Assembly: GCF_003315205.1 (NCBI RefSeq)
Contig: NZ_QNRR01000006.1
Span: 186,001-250,000, forward strand
From: Roseimicrobium gellanilyticum
GTDB lineage: Bacteria > Verrucomicrobiota > Verrucomicrobiia > Verrucomicrobiales > Verrucomicrobiaceae
Direction of reading: 5' to 3'
DNA length: 64,000 nucleotides
This document shows positions 8,230 through 18,761 of the stretch, one piece after another. How positions within the stretch are numbered: position 1 is the first letter of the stretch; every line of letters starts with the position of its first letter. Both the position numbers and the translations under genes were made by a program. The notes under the pieces are model-generated. The model saw only the letters and a program-made list of their open reading frames with translations. It was not told the origin of the DNA and searched no databases.

Positions 8230-9816
8230 TCACTCCCCCCGCGTCTCCACTTCCTCCGCCCCCTTCACCGCCACGACCGCCATCACCTTCAGCAGCACTG
8301 CACCTGCTGCATAGCCGATGGTAAACTCCGGCGCCGCGGTGAACCACGCGAAATGATTCTCCACCCCGGCGGGTGTGAGCTTGTAGGAATGAATCAATCC
8401 CACCGAGGAGAAGAACGACGCCACCAAGAGCCACATCGCCGCCGCCTGGAACTTGCGATCAATCACAAATGCCATCACCGCCGGATAGATCACCGAGGTG
8501 ATGAGGAACCCCTGGCTCAGGGCAATCACGCCATAAACATACAGATTGGGTGCGAACTTGTCCGCCGTGCCCGCCAGGCTCGTGCCAGCCACCCGCAGGG
8601 TGGTTTCAATCTGCACCAGCAGCCACGCCGCCAGCGACGGAATGAGCCCCATGGCGACGGCCAGCGCATGCGGCTTCGGACTGGCTTGAAAGGCCTGCGC
8701 CGTCATCACGATGCCAATCCACAGCAGAATGCCCAGCGTGGCTTCCAGCGGCACCACCTGCAGCACGTGTCCCGCCGCACCCAGCACGGCCAGCACACAG
8801 ATCACCGTGCCATTCATCCACGAGTATCCCCAGCGCGCGCCCATCGCCTTCCAACCCGGATGCCCGATGTACAGTGTGGTCGCAAACGGGCTGCCCAGAC
8901 AGGCAGATACGATGCTGCCAACGCCATTCGCCACGAGTGAGGGCGCAGTGTCATACTTGTCTCCCGCCGCCTCCGCGCTCTCCAGGCACTGCAGGGACCC
9001 GATGATATTGAAAAGGCCCATGGGGAAAATCACCGCCATGTAGCTCCACCCCACCTCGGAAAAGAGGAACCCAAACAAATCTCCACCCGACCAGTGCGGC
9101 ACATGAAAGCCAATGGGCTCCACCGACGGGCTGCTCCAATCCGGGGCCAGTCCTCGCGCACGCAACAGCCACGCCAAGCCCGTGCCCAGCACCACCGCCA
9201 CGAACCCTGCTGGCAATCCCAGCGGCAACTTCAGCTTCGCCGCATAGCAGAACAGAATCAGCAGCATGGGCAGCACACCCACCGACGGCATCGCAAAAAG
9301 CTGGAACACGAACCCCATCGCGATGAACGTCACCGCAATGCCCGCCAGCGAGGACAGCAAGGCCGCACGCGGTGCGTGTGCCCGCAGCGCCCGCCCAAAC
9401 GCCGCGCCGATGAACTCCATGACGCCGCTGATGAAACACGCAAACAGCCCCGCCTTCCACGCCAGCGAGGCATCGCCCGTCTGCCGGTAGATGGGCGCCA
9501 TGATGAAGACGATGTAGGCAAACAAGCTGACCGTATTGATGCCGTATGGCATCGCCGTCACGTCATCACGTCCCTCCCGCTTCGCCAGCCGCCATGCCTG
9601 CCATGCGTAGAAAAAATTCCCCACCAGGATGGACACCGCCGCACCCGGCAGAATCTTCGAAGTCACCTCCCCCGGCGTCATCCCACAGAGCACCGGGCAC
9701 AGGTGATAGATCAGCAGGAGCTGTAGCAGGTTGTCGACAAACAGTCCGAAGAAGCCATCGAAGTCACCCTTGGTGACGCGGAGGAGTCCGGGAGAAGAAG
9801 AGGCAGAGGCGGCCAT
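8230..9816 (-). CDS. NCS2-type (xanthine/uracil family) permease
   Basis: This 528-residue membrane protein has about 12-14 hydrophobic helices. The N-terminal FGLFVDNLLQLLLIYHLCPVLCG and the mid-protein LVANGVGSIVSACLGSPFATTLYIGHPGWKAMGAR correspond to the helix 3 and helix 10 regions of the nucleobase/ascorbate transporter fold. It belongs to the divergent branch of this superfamily that is usually annotated only as putative permease, so the substrate is not predicted. It stands alone, 60 bp downstream of ligA on the same strand. Confidence 0.8.
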   Translation of the reverse strand: MAASASSSPGLLRVTKGDFDGFFGLFVDNLLQLLLIYHLCPVLCGMTPGEVTSKILPGAAVSILVGNFFYAWQAWRLAKREGRDDVTAMPYGINTVSLFAYIVFIMAPIYRQTGDASLAWKAGLFACFISGVMEFIGAAFGRALRAHAPRAALLSSLAGIAVTFIAMGFVFQLFAMPSVGVLPMLLILFCYAAKLKLPLGLPAGFVAVVLGTGLAWLLRARGLAPDWSSPSVEPIGFHVPHWSGGDLFGFLFSEVGWSYMAVIFPMGLFNIIGSLQCLESAEAAGDKYDTAPSLVANGVGSIVSACLGSPFATTLYIGHPGWKAMGARWGYSWMNGTVICVLAVLGAAGHVLQVVPLEATLGILLWIGIVMTAQAFQASPKPHALAVAMGLIPSLAAWLLVQIETTLRVAGTSLAGTADKFAPNLYVYGVIALSQGFLITSVIYPAVMAFVIDRKFQAAAMWLLVASFFSSVGLIHSYKLTPAGVENHFAWFTAAPEFTIGYAAGAVLLKVMAVVAVKGAEEVETRGE

Positions 9817-9876
9817 GCGGTGGAGATGAAAGCAGGATGTGTGCGAGCTGGCAAAGGCTGCCGCTGCTCCGTGGCA

Positions 9877-11892
<2,016 letters not shown>

Positions 11893-12303
11893 TCAGGGTT
11901 CGCAAGGCTGCTTTTGTTTCATCCGGATGCCCGGCACGCACAGCAGCACCATTCCGAAGAGCGAACCGAGAATCCCACCTGCCGAATCCGCCAGCCAGTC
12001 TCCCAAATCATTGCCACTGCGGTTGGGAATGAAGGTCTGATGGAACTCATCAAACGCGCCCACGAACGCCGCGAAGAGCAGCACCAGGAGCGCCGTCTTC
12101 AGCACCGTCCTTCCGGGATTCTTCAGACGCAGCCCCACGAAGAGACACAGCGAGCCCAGCGTGAAATACCCGGCGTGGTAGACCTTGTCCCGATCGTCGA
12201 ATTCCGGGCCTGGAGGCTGCAGGTGGGACTGGTTGGACAGCACAAAGAGCGCGACAAACCAAATGGCGACAGCAAGGAACCAGAAACCGGGACGGCGAAG
12301 CAT
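11893..12303 (-). CDS. VanZ-like membrane protein
   Basis: The protein has 136 residues from the ATG at 12303 (154 from the upstream ATG at 12357). There are about four membrane helices. The VanZ family signature is present: DKVYHAGYFTLGSLCLFVGL, then AFVGAFDEFHQTFIPNRSGNDLGDWLADSAGGILGS. VanZ-like proteins are widespread; in enterococci one raises teicoplanin resistance, but most have no known role. It follows ligA's start by 24 bases on the same strand, reading towards ligA. The shorter start is preferred because the first helix begins right after it. Confidence 0.8.
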   Translation of the reverse strand: MLRRPGFWFLAVAIWFVALFVLSNQSHLQPPGPEFDDRDKVYHAGYFTLGSLCLFVGLRLKNPGRTVLKTALLVLLFAAFVGAFDEFHQTFIPNRSGNDLGDWLADSAGGILGSLFGMVLLCVPGIRMKQKQPCEP

Positions 12304-12550
12304 GGGATGGGAAAGCAAAAATCTCGTGGTAGAGCCCGCCTTGCGCAAGCGTGGCACCGCACTTTGAAGGTTTTGTCCATCCTAGACGCCCCCTTTCCCT
12401 CGGACGGCAAGGGGACTCATCCCTCTCCTACGCTCGGTCACAGGCCCATTTTTGGCAGTTCAGCGCACGAATTTATCGACACAATCTTTCTAGGAATTTT
12501 GATTGTTGTTAACTAATCCATGCGCTTAAAGTCCGGCTCCTAATCCACAC

Positions 12551-13057
12551 ATGAAACTGTCCTCCCTCCTCTCCCTGGTCGCCTGCCTTGCCTTCACCTC
12601 CGTCGCCTCCGCCGACACGACGACCATCCATTACCCCGACGAGGAGAACGCAGTCTTCACCGTGACCGCTCCGGATGACTGGGAATTTGAAGCTGGCACG
12701 GAAGACGACCCCTACTGCACCCTCACCAAGGAAGACACCGTCCTCTACTTCAAGACGGTCGAAGGCACCGAAGAAGCTCTCACCGAGGCCATCGAAGAAA
12801 CCTACGAATATGTGAAGGAAACCTACCCGAAGGCAGAACTGCCCAAGCCCGAGGAAACCAAGATTGATGGCAAGCCCGCCCTCGCCGCTGCCGGCAAAGG
12901 CAAGGACGAAGACGGCACTCCCACAGAGTTCGGTTTCGCCTGGGTCTTTGTTGGCAAGGGCAAGATCGCTGAGATCTGGTTTGAATCCGCCGACACCGAC
13001 AAGAAGATTGTCGAAGAAGCCGTGAAGATTCTGAAGTCCTTCAAGGCTGGCAAGTAA
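12551..13057 (+). CDS. Secreted acidic protein of unknown function
   Basis: The protein has 168 residues with a signal peptide MKLSSLLSLVACLAFTSVASA. The mature part is strongly acidic (many Asp/Glu runs such as DEENAVF, EAGTEDDPY) with alternating strands and helices. The pattern TAPDDWEFEAG followed later by an ALAAAGKG loop and a terminal amphipathic helix (KKIVEEAVKILKSFKAGK) resembles small periplasmic or outer-membrane lipoprotein-like folds, but no family is recognised. It is monocistronic: it is followed by a good intrinsic terminator and preceded by an AT-rich stretch (12470-12540) suitable for a promoter. Confidence 0.75.
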   Translation: MKLSSLLSLVACLAFTSVASADTTTIHYPDEENAVFTVTAPDDWEFEAGTEDDPYCTLTKEDTVLYFKTVEGTEEALTEAIEETYEYVKETYPKAELPKPEETKIDGKPALAAAGKGKDEDGTPTEFGFAWVFVGKGKIAEIWFESADTDKKIVEEAVKILKSFKAGK

Positions 13058-13081
13058 GCTGCCGCAGCGTTGATTTCTCGA

Positions 13082-13115
13082 GCCTCTCTTCTGCACTACA
13101 GGGGAGAGGCTTTTT
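13082..13115 (+). terminator. Intrinsic terminator
   Basis: A GCCTCTC/GAGAGGC stem (13082-13088 with 13104-13110) is followed directly by five T. It lies 25 bases after the stop of the secreted acidic protein gene. Confidence 0.85.
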
Positions 13116-13183
13116 GTCGCCCCGAATCACAGCCGGGTCAGAGGACTCAACTTCCACTGTCAGACAGTAGGTCTAGCTCCCGG

Positions 13184-13453
13184 CTAGTCCTTCATCTCCT
13201 CTTCCATCCGCTCACTGAGCCATTGCTTGATCATGCTCTGGTAGTTCAGGTAGCGGCGGCGGGCGATGCGCTTGATGCGGCTGAGCATGCGCGGGTCGAA
13301 CCGCAACGTGATCGTCGTGCTCTCACGCACATCCGGGCGGTGCATGGAACTCTGCATCAACCGCGCATCCAACTGGTGCTCGGACCAAAACTTGGCCTCA
13401 TCCTCTTCGGTTTCGAAGTGGGGGAGTTCGCTCCAGGTCCGGACAGATTTCAT
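13184..13453 (-). CDS. BrnA/CopG-type antitoxin
   Basis: This 89-residue protein is the second gene of a toxin-antitoxin pair. The C-terminal part (about 45-85) is a ribbon-helix-helix DNA-binding domain: strand STTITLRFDPRM, then LSRIKRIARRRYLNYQSMIKQWLSERMEEE. The N-terminal acidic half (LPHFETEEDEAKFWSEH) is the usual toxin-wrapping segment of BrnA-like antitoxins. It lies 27 bp downstream of the BrnT-like toxin gene in the toxin-first order typical of brnTA. By family knowledge it neutralises the toxin and represses the operon. Confidence 0.82.
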   Translation of the reverse strand: MKSVRTWSELPHFETEEDEAKFWSEHQLDARLMQSSMHRPDVRESTTITLRFDPRMLSRIKRIARRRYLNYQSMIKQWLSERMEEEMKD

Positions 13454-13480
13454 GAGAGGTAGATGGCGGCCAGGGTGCGC

Positions 13481-13762
13481 TTAGAGGTCCTCGGATTTCT
13501 TCCGTTCGTAGAAGTGATCCTCCTCCGGGGTCATGGGACGCGACAGGATCACGCGGTAGCGCTTCCCGTCCGTCCAGAAGATGCTGAAGATGCCCTTCCC
13601 CGCGAGCGACTTGCCCAGGGAGAAATATCGTGCCTCGCGCGGACTGTCGCTTTCACCATCCGGCAGGAACTTGAGGGCAAAGGGGTCCTCGAACGTCTCC
13701 TCAATGTCCTTGGGGGGCAATTGGGAGAGGTCGAATGGGACGTCGAGCCAGTCAAATTCCAT
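13481..13762 (-). CDS. BrnT-like ribonuclease toxin
   Basis: The protein has 93 residues. The fold signature of BrnT is visible in order: a start MEFDWLDVPFDLSQL, then IEETFEDPFALKFLPD, an EARYFSLGKSLAGKGIFSIFW strand pair, YRVILSRPMTPEEDHFYERKK at the end. BrnT is a RelE-like RNase that stops growth when free. The opening motif is diverged compared with the usual WDxxKxxxNxxKHGV, so activity is likely but not certain. It is first in the operon with the CopG-type antitoxin. Confidence 0.78.
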   Translation of the reverse strand: MEFDWLDVPFDLSQLPPKDIEETFEDPFALKFLPDGESDSPREARYFSLGKSLAGKGIFSIFWTDGKRYRVILSRPMTPEEDHFYERKKSEDL

Positions 13763-13783
13763 GCGTCTATCGGCGGGGCATGT

Positions 13784-13791
13784 GTATATAC
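13784..13791. promoter_or_regulatory. Candidate antitoxin operator
   Basis: A perfect 8 bp palindrome GTATATAC within TGTGTATATACGTG lies 22 bp upstream of the toxin start. Ribbon-helix-helix antitoxins bind such short palindromes over their own promoter. No experimental or comparative support is available here. Confidence 0.35.
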
Positions 13792-13808
13792 GTGAATTTC
13801 AAAGCATT

Positions 13809-14186
13809 CTAGGATTGATACTGGATCAGTTCAATCTCGTATCCTTCCGGAGCATCAATGAATGCAAAAACTCCGCTGCTGCTCTTGGTGGGTCCGTCGG
13901 AGAGGGGATAGCCCTTGGAGGCGGCATGCTTGGCAAAGGTCTCCAGGTCCTTCACCTCGAAGGCCAGGTGCGTGAGGTCGGGCCCTACCACCACCGGACC
14001 ACTGGCCGGATAGCTGCAGATCTCGATAAGCTCCTCGCTCTCTGGCGCCTTCAGAAAGACCAGCTCAGAGCCACGCGGGGACTTGTGCCGCTTCACCTCC
14101 TCGAGCCCGAGCACGTCCTTGTAGAAGGAGATGGTCTTCTCCAGGTCGGTCACTCGATACCGGGTGTGTAGAAGTTTTGAAACCAT
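13809..14186 (-). CDS. Glyoxalase/VOC-fold protein, lactoylglutathione lyase-like
   Basis: The protein has 125 residues. Two beta-alpha-beta-beta-beta units of the vicinal-oxygen-chelate fold are visible. They start with LLHTRYRVTDLEKTISFYKDVLGLEEV and with DLTHLAFEVKDLETFAKHAAS. Metal ligands fit His7 (TRYRV context), Glu from ELIEICSY, His from LTHLAF and Glu from GYEIELIQ. This resembles glyoxalase I (GloA), which isomerises methylglyoxal hemithioacetal. The family is promiscuous, so the substrate is a guess. Confidence 0.8.
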   Translation of the reverse strand: MVSKLLHTRYRVTDLEKTISFYKDVLGLEEVKRHKSPRGSELVFLKAPESEELIEICSYPASGPVVVGPDLTHLAFEVKDLETFAKHAASKGYPLSDGPTKSSSGVFAFIDAPEGYEIELIQYQS

Positions 14187-14326
14187 GGGTGAGGAAAAGG
14201 GTCGCGAATGCGTTGCGCCCGAGAGCGCCCGTCACTTGTCCCTAGTACATCCAGCCGGAAAAGCACGCAGCCTTTCATAAAAGTTTTCTCATCTGTTGCT
14301 GCCGGGGTTCGGATAAGGCAGTCTTC

Positions 14327-14692
14327 ATGCCAAGGAACATGCTCACGTTCAGGAAAGACCGCTGGCAGGGGAATGGCTGGCCCAGCATCGATATCGATCC
14401 CGCGGAGGCCCGTTATTTTCCCCGGCTGCTGGCCCACCTCATCGCCACCTACGGGGCAGCACCGACCAGCGTGGTGGAGACCTTGGATGGCTACATCGCC
14501 GACCTCACCCTCCTCGGCACGGAAGTCCAGGTGCTGCTGGATACCTGGACCTTCTCCTTCGCCATGCCGGATGAATCCGTTCGCGACCGCCTCCTGGCAG
14601 AGCTGGAACAGCTTCCTGCGGAATACTTCGAAGATGCCGCGTCCTTTTCCAGCGACTGCTTCGAAGCGAAGTTCAGAAGATTGGCCGATTGA
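14327..14692 (+). CDS. Hypothetical protein
   Basis: The protein has 121 residues from the ATG at 14327; an internal ATG four codons later could also serve. It is soluble and acidic, with a predicted helix ARYFPRLLAHLIATYG, strands IADLTLLGTEVQVLLDTWTFSFAMP, and a terminal helical part. I do not recognise the family. It stands between the divergent VOC gene and repeat copy C. Confidence 0.6.
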   Translation: MPRNMLTFRKDRWQGNGWPSIDIDPAEARYFPRLLAHLIATYGAAPTSVVETLDGYIADLTLLGTEVQVLLDTWTFSFAMPDESVRDRLLAELEQLPAEYFEDAASFSSDCFEAKFRRLAD

Positions 14693-14718
14693 TGGTCACC
14701 AGCATGTTGCTTGGACCG

Positions 14719-14809
14719 CCGACCCGAAGTTGCTGCCCAGAGTTCGCGAGCCTTAGCGGCCGACACTCTGGGTAAGTCGCCCTCCCTACCAACCCCGAAA
14801 GGGCGGAGG
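14719..14809. repeat. Dispersed three-hairpin repeat, copy C (diverged)
   Basis: This is a shorter, diverged member of the family at 5196-5307 and 25319-25425. The central stem is CCCAGAGT/ACTCTGGG here and CAGGGT/ACCCTG in the others, so a base change on one arm is matched on the other. A last hairpin with ACCCCGAAAGGG and GCGGAGGAGC follows. The first hairpin is degraded. Confidence 0.65.
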
Positions 14810-14899
14810 AGCAGGTACCATGGCGGCAATGGCAAAAGATGGCTGGCAAGCCCGCACCACCGCGCTATAGCCTGCGGAACGCAACCCACTTCCTCACCC

Positions 14900-16405
14900 A
14901 TGTCCTCCCTTTTCATTGGCATCGACAGCGGCACGCAGAGCACCAAGGCCATCGTGCTCGACCTCGAGTCCGGCCAGATCGTCGCCCACGCCCATCGCAA
15001 GTATGATCTCATCGAAGGCCTGCCCGCAGGTCATCTCGAGCAGCATCCCTCTGAGTGGATCACCGCGGTGGAAGGCTGCATCAGTGAGTGCGTGGAGCAC
15101 CTCGGCGACAGACGGAAGGACATCGCCGGCATCGGCGTGAGCGGCCAACAGCACGGCCTCGTGGTGCTGGACAAGGACGACCAGGTCGTGCGCCCCGCGA
15201 AGCTCTGGTGCGACACCTCCACCGCACCGCAGTGCGAGCAGATCGCGCATGAGTTCGGCGGTCAGCCCGGCTGCATTGCCCTCGCAGGAAATGCCATCCT
15301 CCCCGGCTACACCATCCCGAAGCTCCTTTGGCTGAAACAGAACGAGCCGCAGAACTTCGCCAAGGTCACCTCCATCCTGCTGCCGCATGATTACATCAAC
15401 TTCTGGCTCTCCGGCGTAAAGCGCATGGAGTACGGCGACGCCAGCGGCACCGGCATCCTCGATGTCCGCCAGCGCACGTGGAACCGCGAGATTTGTGACT
15501 TCGTGGATGAGCGTGTGCTCAGCATGCTGCCTCCGCTCGGCTCCTCGCAGGAAGTGCATGGCACCATCCGCCCCGAGCTCGTGAAAAAGTGGGGCCTGAA
15601 TGACAACGTGATCGTCAGCGCCGGGGGTGGAGACAACATGATGGGCGCCATCGGGACCGGGAATGTGAAGCCCGGCATCATCACCGCCAGCTTCGGCACC
15701 AGCGGCACCCTCTACGGCGTGGCAGATGCTCCCGTGGTGGATGGCCAGGCCGAAGTCGCCGCCTTCTGCGACAGCAATGACCTCTGGCTGCCGCTCGTGT
15801 GCACCATGAACGTGACCGTCGTCACCGAGCAGGTGCGCGAGATGTTTGGCTGGACCATTCCCCAGCTCGAAGCCGCCGCTGCCGAAGCCCTGCCCGGCGC
15901 GGAAGGTCTTCTCTTCCTCCCCTATCTCAATGGCGAACGCACCCCTAACCTGCCCAATGGCACCGGTGTGATCCACGGCCTGCGCCCGGGTAACATGAAC
16001 CCGCGCAACCTTGCCCGCGCCGCCATGGAAGGCGCCACCCTCGGCCTCGCTTATGGCCTGCAGCGCTTCCGTGAGCTCGGCATGAATCCCGCTGAAATCC
16101 GCCTCACCGGCGGCGGCTCCCAGAGCAAGGCATGGCGCCAGCTTGCCGCGGATATCTTCAATGCCGAGGTCGTCACCCTTGCCACCGCGGAAGGCGCGGC
16201 CCTCGGCTCCGCCATCCAGGCCGCCTTCGCCCTGCAGAAGCGCGACGGCAAAGCCACGAACATCGAGGAACTCACCTCACGTCTCGTGACCCTGGATGAG
16301 AGCACCCGCTGCCGTCCGGATCCCGCACGCGTCGCGCTCTATGCTGAAAAGCTCGAGCAGTTCAGCAGGCTCACGCAGCGTCTGCGCGAGGTGGAGTATC
16401 TTTGA
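14900..16405 (+). CDS. xylB: Xylulokinase
   Basis: The protein has 501 residues of the FGGY carbohydrate kinase family and phosphorylates D-xylulose to feed the pentose phosphate pathway. The N-terminal ATPase start IGIDSGTQSTKAIVLDLESG, the substrate motif IGVSGQQHGLV with HGL, and the C-terminal TGGGSQSKAWRQLAADIFN match XylB rather than glycerol kinase. I chose the ATG at 14900 because the kinase fold begins immediately; upstream in-frame sequence is repeat copy C. No xylose isomerase or transporter sits nearby, so the gene is a lone copy here. Confidence 0.92.
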   Translation: MSSLFIGIDSGTQSTKAIVLDLESGQIVAHAHRKYDLIEGLPAGHLEQHPSEWITAVEGCISECVEHLGDRRKDIAGIGVSGQQHGLVVLDKDDQVVRPAKLWCDTSTAPQCEQIAHEFGGQPGCIALAGNAILPGYTIPKLLWLKQNEPQNFAKVTSILLPHDYINFWLSGVKRMEYGDASGTGILDVRQRTWNREICDFVDERVLSMLPPLGSSQEVHGTIRPELVKKWGLNDNVIVSAGGGDNMMGAIGTGNVKPGIITASFGTSGTLYGVADAPVVDGQAEVAAFCDSNDLWLPLVCTMNVTVVTEQVREMFGWTIPQLEAAAAEALPGAEGLLFLPYLNGERTPNLPNGTGVIHGLRPGNMNPRNLARAAMEGATLGLAYGLQRFRELGMNPAEIRLTGGGSQSKAWRQLAADIFNAEVVTLATAEGAALGSAIQAAFALQKRDGKATNIEELTSRLVTLDESTRCRPDPARVALYAEKLEQFSRLTQRLREVEYL

Positions 16406-16423
16406 TTTTCCGCATCGCGCTAC

Positions 16424-17065
16424 GTGGCAAAAATTCGCATCATCAAACGTCCCGGCAAAGCGGTCGCATGGCTCATCCGCGCCATCGGCAACACCCTGCG
16501 CTTCCGCTTCATCAATCATGCCGGCATGGCATATCCCACGGACGAGCGGCACATCTGGGTCTTCTGGCACAACCGCATGTTCCTCATCCCATACCTGCGT
16601 GAGACACTCATCCCTGGACAGGAGGGCGCCTTCCTCACCAGCCCCAGCGGTGACGGCCAGGTGATTGCGGACGCCTGCTCGGATTTCAAACTCAAACCCG
16701 TGCGCGGCAGCAGTTCCCGCCGTGGTGCCCAGGCCATGGTGGAGCTGGCGAACTACGTGAAGAGCGGCCACGACATCGGCATCACTCCCGATGGACCCCG
16801 CGGCCCGAAGTACCAGATGAACCTCGGCGTCATCAAGCTCGCCCAGCTCACCGGCGGCAAGCTCATGCCCGTGCACATCCGCTTCGACCGCGCCTTCCGC
16901 TTCCGCACCTGGGACGGCTTCCTCCTCCCCCTGCCCTTCAGCGGCGTCGAAGTAGAGTTCGGCACCCCCTACACCGTCCCCCGTCGCATGACCGAAGAAG
17001 AATGCGAAGCCCAGCGCTTGGCCCTTGAGAACATCATGGTCGAGGGGACGCAAGAAGACCGCTGA
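16424..17065 (+). CDS. DUF374 lysophospholipid acyltransferase family protein
   Basis: This 213-residue protein starts with GTG, 18 bp after xylB. It has the DUF374 pattern: IWVFWHNRMFLIPY (HxxxxF/N catalytic-like motif), GAFLTSPSGDGQVIADACSDF, VRGSSSRRGAQAMVEL and GITPDGPRGPKYQMNLGVIKLAQLTG. The family is related to LpxL/PlsC acyltransferases and in other bacteria adds an acyl chain to lipid A precursors. Here the exact acceptor is unknown. Shared strand and close spacing to xylB are probably incidental. Confidence 0.82.
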   Translation: MAKIRIIKRPGKAVAWLIRAIGNTLRFRFINHAGMAYPTDERHIWVFWHNRMFLIPYLRETLIPGQEGAFLTSPSGDGQVIADACSDFKLKPVRGSSSRRGAQAMVELANYVKSGHDIGITPDGPRGPKYQMNLGVIKLAQLTGGKLMPVHIRFDRAFRFRTWDGFLLPLPFSGVEVEFGTPYTVPRRMTEEECEAQRLALENIMVEGTQEDR

Positions 17066-17100
17066 CAAGGACCCCTGATGAAAGATGCCGGACGCGGCCC

Positions 17101-17190
17101 TGGGAGCACTGGCCTCTGGCCGGCGTATTTGCAGCTTGGCCATCCGAGACCCAGCGGCCCAAAAACGCCGACGGGACGTCAGCGCTCCCA
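17101..17190. repeat. MITE-like element with terminal inverted repeats
   Basis: The 90 bp segment begins TGGGAGCACTG and ends CGTCAGCGCTCCCA; the ends pair over about 11-14 bases with one mismatch. Inside are CCGGCGTATTT and CGCCGACGGGACG segments that can pair (CCGGCG/CGCCG). It contains no gene. The layout fits a miniature mobile element or REP-like sequence. Only one copy is seen in the window. Confidence 0.6.
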
Positions 17191-17296
17191 GAGCCGCTCG
17201 ATCTATTTTTGATCTGCCGTGCCCTCTCCGAAAAAGCATTTGCACCCCCCTTGGCGTGCGTGTATCCACTCCCCCGGCTTCCAGAAAGCCATCCCC

Positions 17297-17371
17297 GCGC
17301 GGTTAGCTCAGTGGTAGAGCATTACCTTGACATGGTAGGGGCCACAGGTTCGAACCCTGTACCGCGCACCA
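17297..17371 (+). tRNA. tRNA-Val(GAC)
   Basis: A complete cloverleaf with an encoded CCA. The acceptor stem is GCGCGGT/ACCGCGC, the D arm TAGCTCAGTGGTAGAGC, the anticodon loop TTGACAT with anticodon GAC (Val, codon GUC), and the T arm ACAGGTTCGAACCCTGT. The discriminator base is A. No integrase or partial 3'-end copy is seen next to it. Confidence 0.97.
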
Positions 17372-17523
17372 TTTCTCCACCCAGGACGTTGGAGACGTGG
17401 CACCCACCCGCGGCTTTGGCAATTCACGCCCATCTTCGTGCTTGCCGGACGATTTCAGACCGTCTCAAAATCCACGGCATTGGCCATCCCCTTCCTCGGC
17501 CCGTAACCCCAAGCCCCTCAACC

Positions 17524-18096
17524 ATGCCCGGCACTGGATCCAAAAAGAAGCTGTCGCCCGACCAGCGCGAGTCCCTGCTCAGCACCTTGCGCGCCCGCTT
17601 CGACAAGCACATGAACCGCCACAAGGGCATCGCGTGGGCCGACGTACAGGCAAAGCTCGAAGCCAGCCCCGACAAGCTCTGGTCCCTCAGCGAAATGGAA
17701 CGCACCGGCGGTGAGCCCGACGTTGTGGGGCATGACAAGAAGACCGGCGAGTTCATCTTCTTCGATTGCTCCGCGGAAAGTCCCACCGGCCGACGCAGCA
17801 CCTGTTTCGATCGCGAAGGCTGGGAATCCAGAAAAGAAGCCCGTCCGGAAAACACCGCCACGGACATGGCGAACGAGATGGGCATCGAACTCCTGACCGA
17901 GGAGCAATACCGCGAACTGCAGAAGCTCGGGAAGTTCGACCTGAAAACCTCCAGCTGGGTGCAGACACCTCCCGAGATTCGGAAACTCGGCGGCGCCCTC
18001 TTCTGCGATCGTCGCTACGACCACGTCTTCACCTATCACAACGGCGCGCAATCCTACTACGCCGCCCGGGCCTTCCGAGGCTCGCTGAGAGTCTGA
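17524..18096 (+). CDS. DUF4256 protein
   Basis: The protein has 190 residues and matches the DUF4256 pattern of unknown function. Characteristic stretches are LLSTLRARFDKHMNRHKGIAW, GEPDVVGHDKKTGEFIFFDCSAESPTGRRSTCFDREG, LLTEEQYRELQKLGKFDLKTSSW and ALFCDRRYDHVFTYHNGAQSYYAARAFRGSLRV. There is no signal peptide. It starts about 150 bp after tRNA-Val on the same strand. The start at 17524 places the helix KLSPDQRESLL near the N-terminus as in family members. Confidence 0.85.
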   Translation: MPGTGSKKKLSPDQRESLLSTLRARFDKHMNRHKGIAWADVQAKLEASPDKLWSLSEMERTGGEPDVVGHDKKTGEFIFFDCSAESPTGRRSTCFDREGWESRKEARPENTATDMANEMGIELLTEEQYRELQKLGKFDLKTSSWVQTPPEIRKLGGALFCDRRYDHVFTYHNGAQSYYAARAFRGSLRV

Positions 18097-18148
18097 ACGC
18101 AACTCCTCGCCTTCTCTTCAACTCCCACCGACGCACCACCACGCACGC

Positions 18149-18727
18149 ATGAATCCCAAGGTCGATTCCTTCCTGAAGAAAACCAAAACATGGCGGGAGG
18201 AATTCGAAGCAATGCGTGAGATCATCCTCACCCTTCCGTTGACCGAGGAACTGAAGTGGGACAAGCCCTGCTACACGTTTCAAGGCAGCAATGTGCTCAT
18301 CATCCAGGGCTTCAAAGAATATTGCGCTTTGATGTTCTGCAAAGGCGCCCTGCTGAAGGACACCAAGAGTCTCCTCATCAAACCCGGCGAGAACACCCAG
18401 GCCGCCCGCCAGATGCGCTTCACCAGCGCCCGTGAAATCACCAAGCTGGCCCCCACGATCAAGTCCTACATCCGCGAAGCCATGGATGCTCAGGAAGCCG
18501 GTCTGGAAGTGCAGTACAAAGAAACCTCCGAGTTTCCCGTTCCCGACGAACTCACGAAGGCGCTGGCCAAAAACTCCAAATTGAAGGCTGCCTTCGAAGC
18601 ACTCACCCCCGGAAGACAACGAGGCTACCTCCTCCATTTCGCCGCCGCCAAACAATCGAAGACCCGCGAGTCCCGCATCGAAAAGTGCGCACCGCAAATC
18701 CTCAAAGGCAAAGGTCTCCAGGATTAG
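18149..18727 (+). CDS. YdeI-like DUF1801 protein
   Basis: The protein has 192 residues. The N-terminal DUF1801 fold is marked by WREEFEAMREIILTLPLTEELKWDKPCYTFQGSNVLIIQGFKEYCALMFCKGALLKD. The C-terminal part (PVPDELTKALAKNSKLKAAFEALTPGRQRGYLLHFAAAKQSKTRESRIEKC) is the YdeI/OmpD-associated domain. Members are small soluble proteins reported in stress-linked regulons, but no biochemical role is settled. It is a separate gene 52 bp after the DUF4256 gene. Confidence 0.85.
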   Translation: MNPKVDSFLKKTKTWREEFEAMREIILTLPLTEELKWDKPCYTFQGSNVLIIQGFKEYCALMFCKGALLKDTKSLLIKPGENTQAARQMRFTSAREITKLAPTIKSYIREAMDAQEAGLEVQYKETSEFPVPDELTKALAKNSKLKAAFEALTPGRQRGYLLHFAAAKQSKTRESRIEKCAPQILKGKGLQD

Positions 18728-18761
18728 TTCGACCAAGATCTCCACCGCCACTCACACCGGA

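Noticed and set aside
14711-14899. N-terminal extension of xylulokinase from an upstream start
   Set aside because: The added residues are translated repeat copy C, while the kinase fold begins at the ATG 14900.
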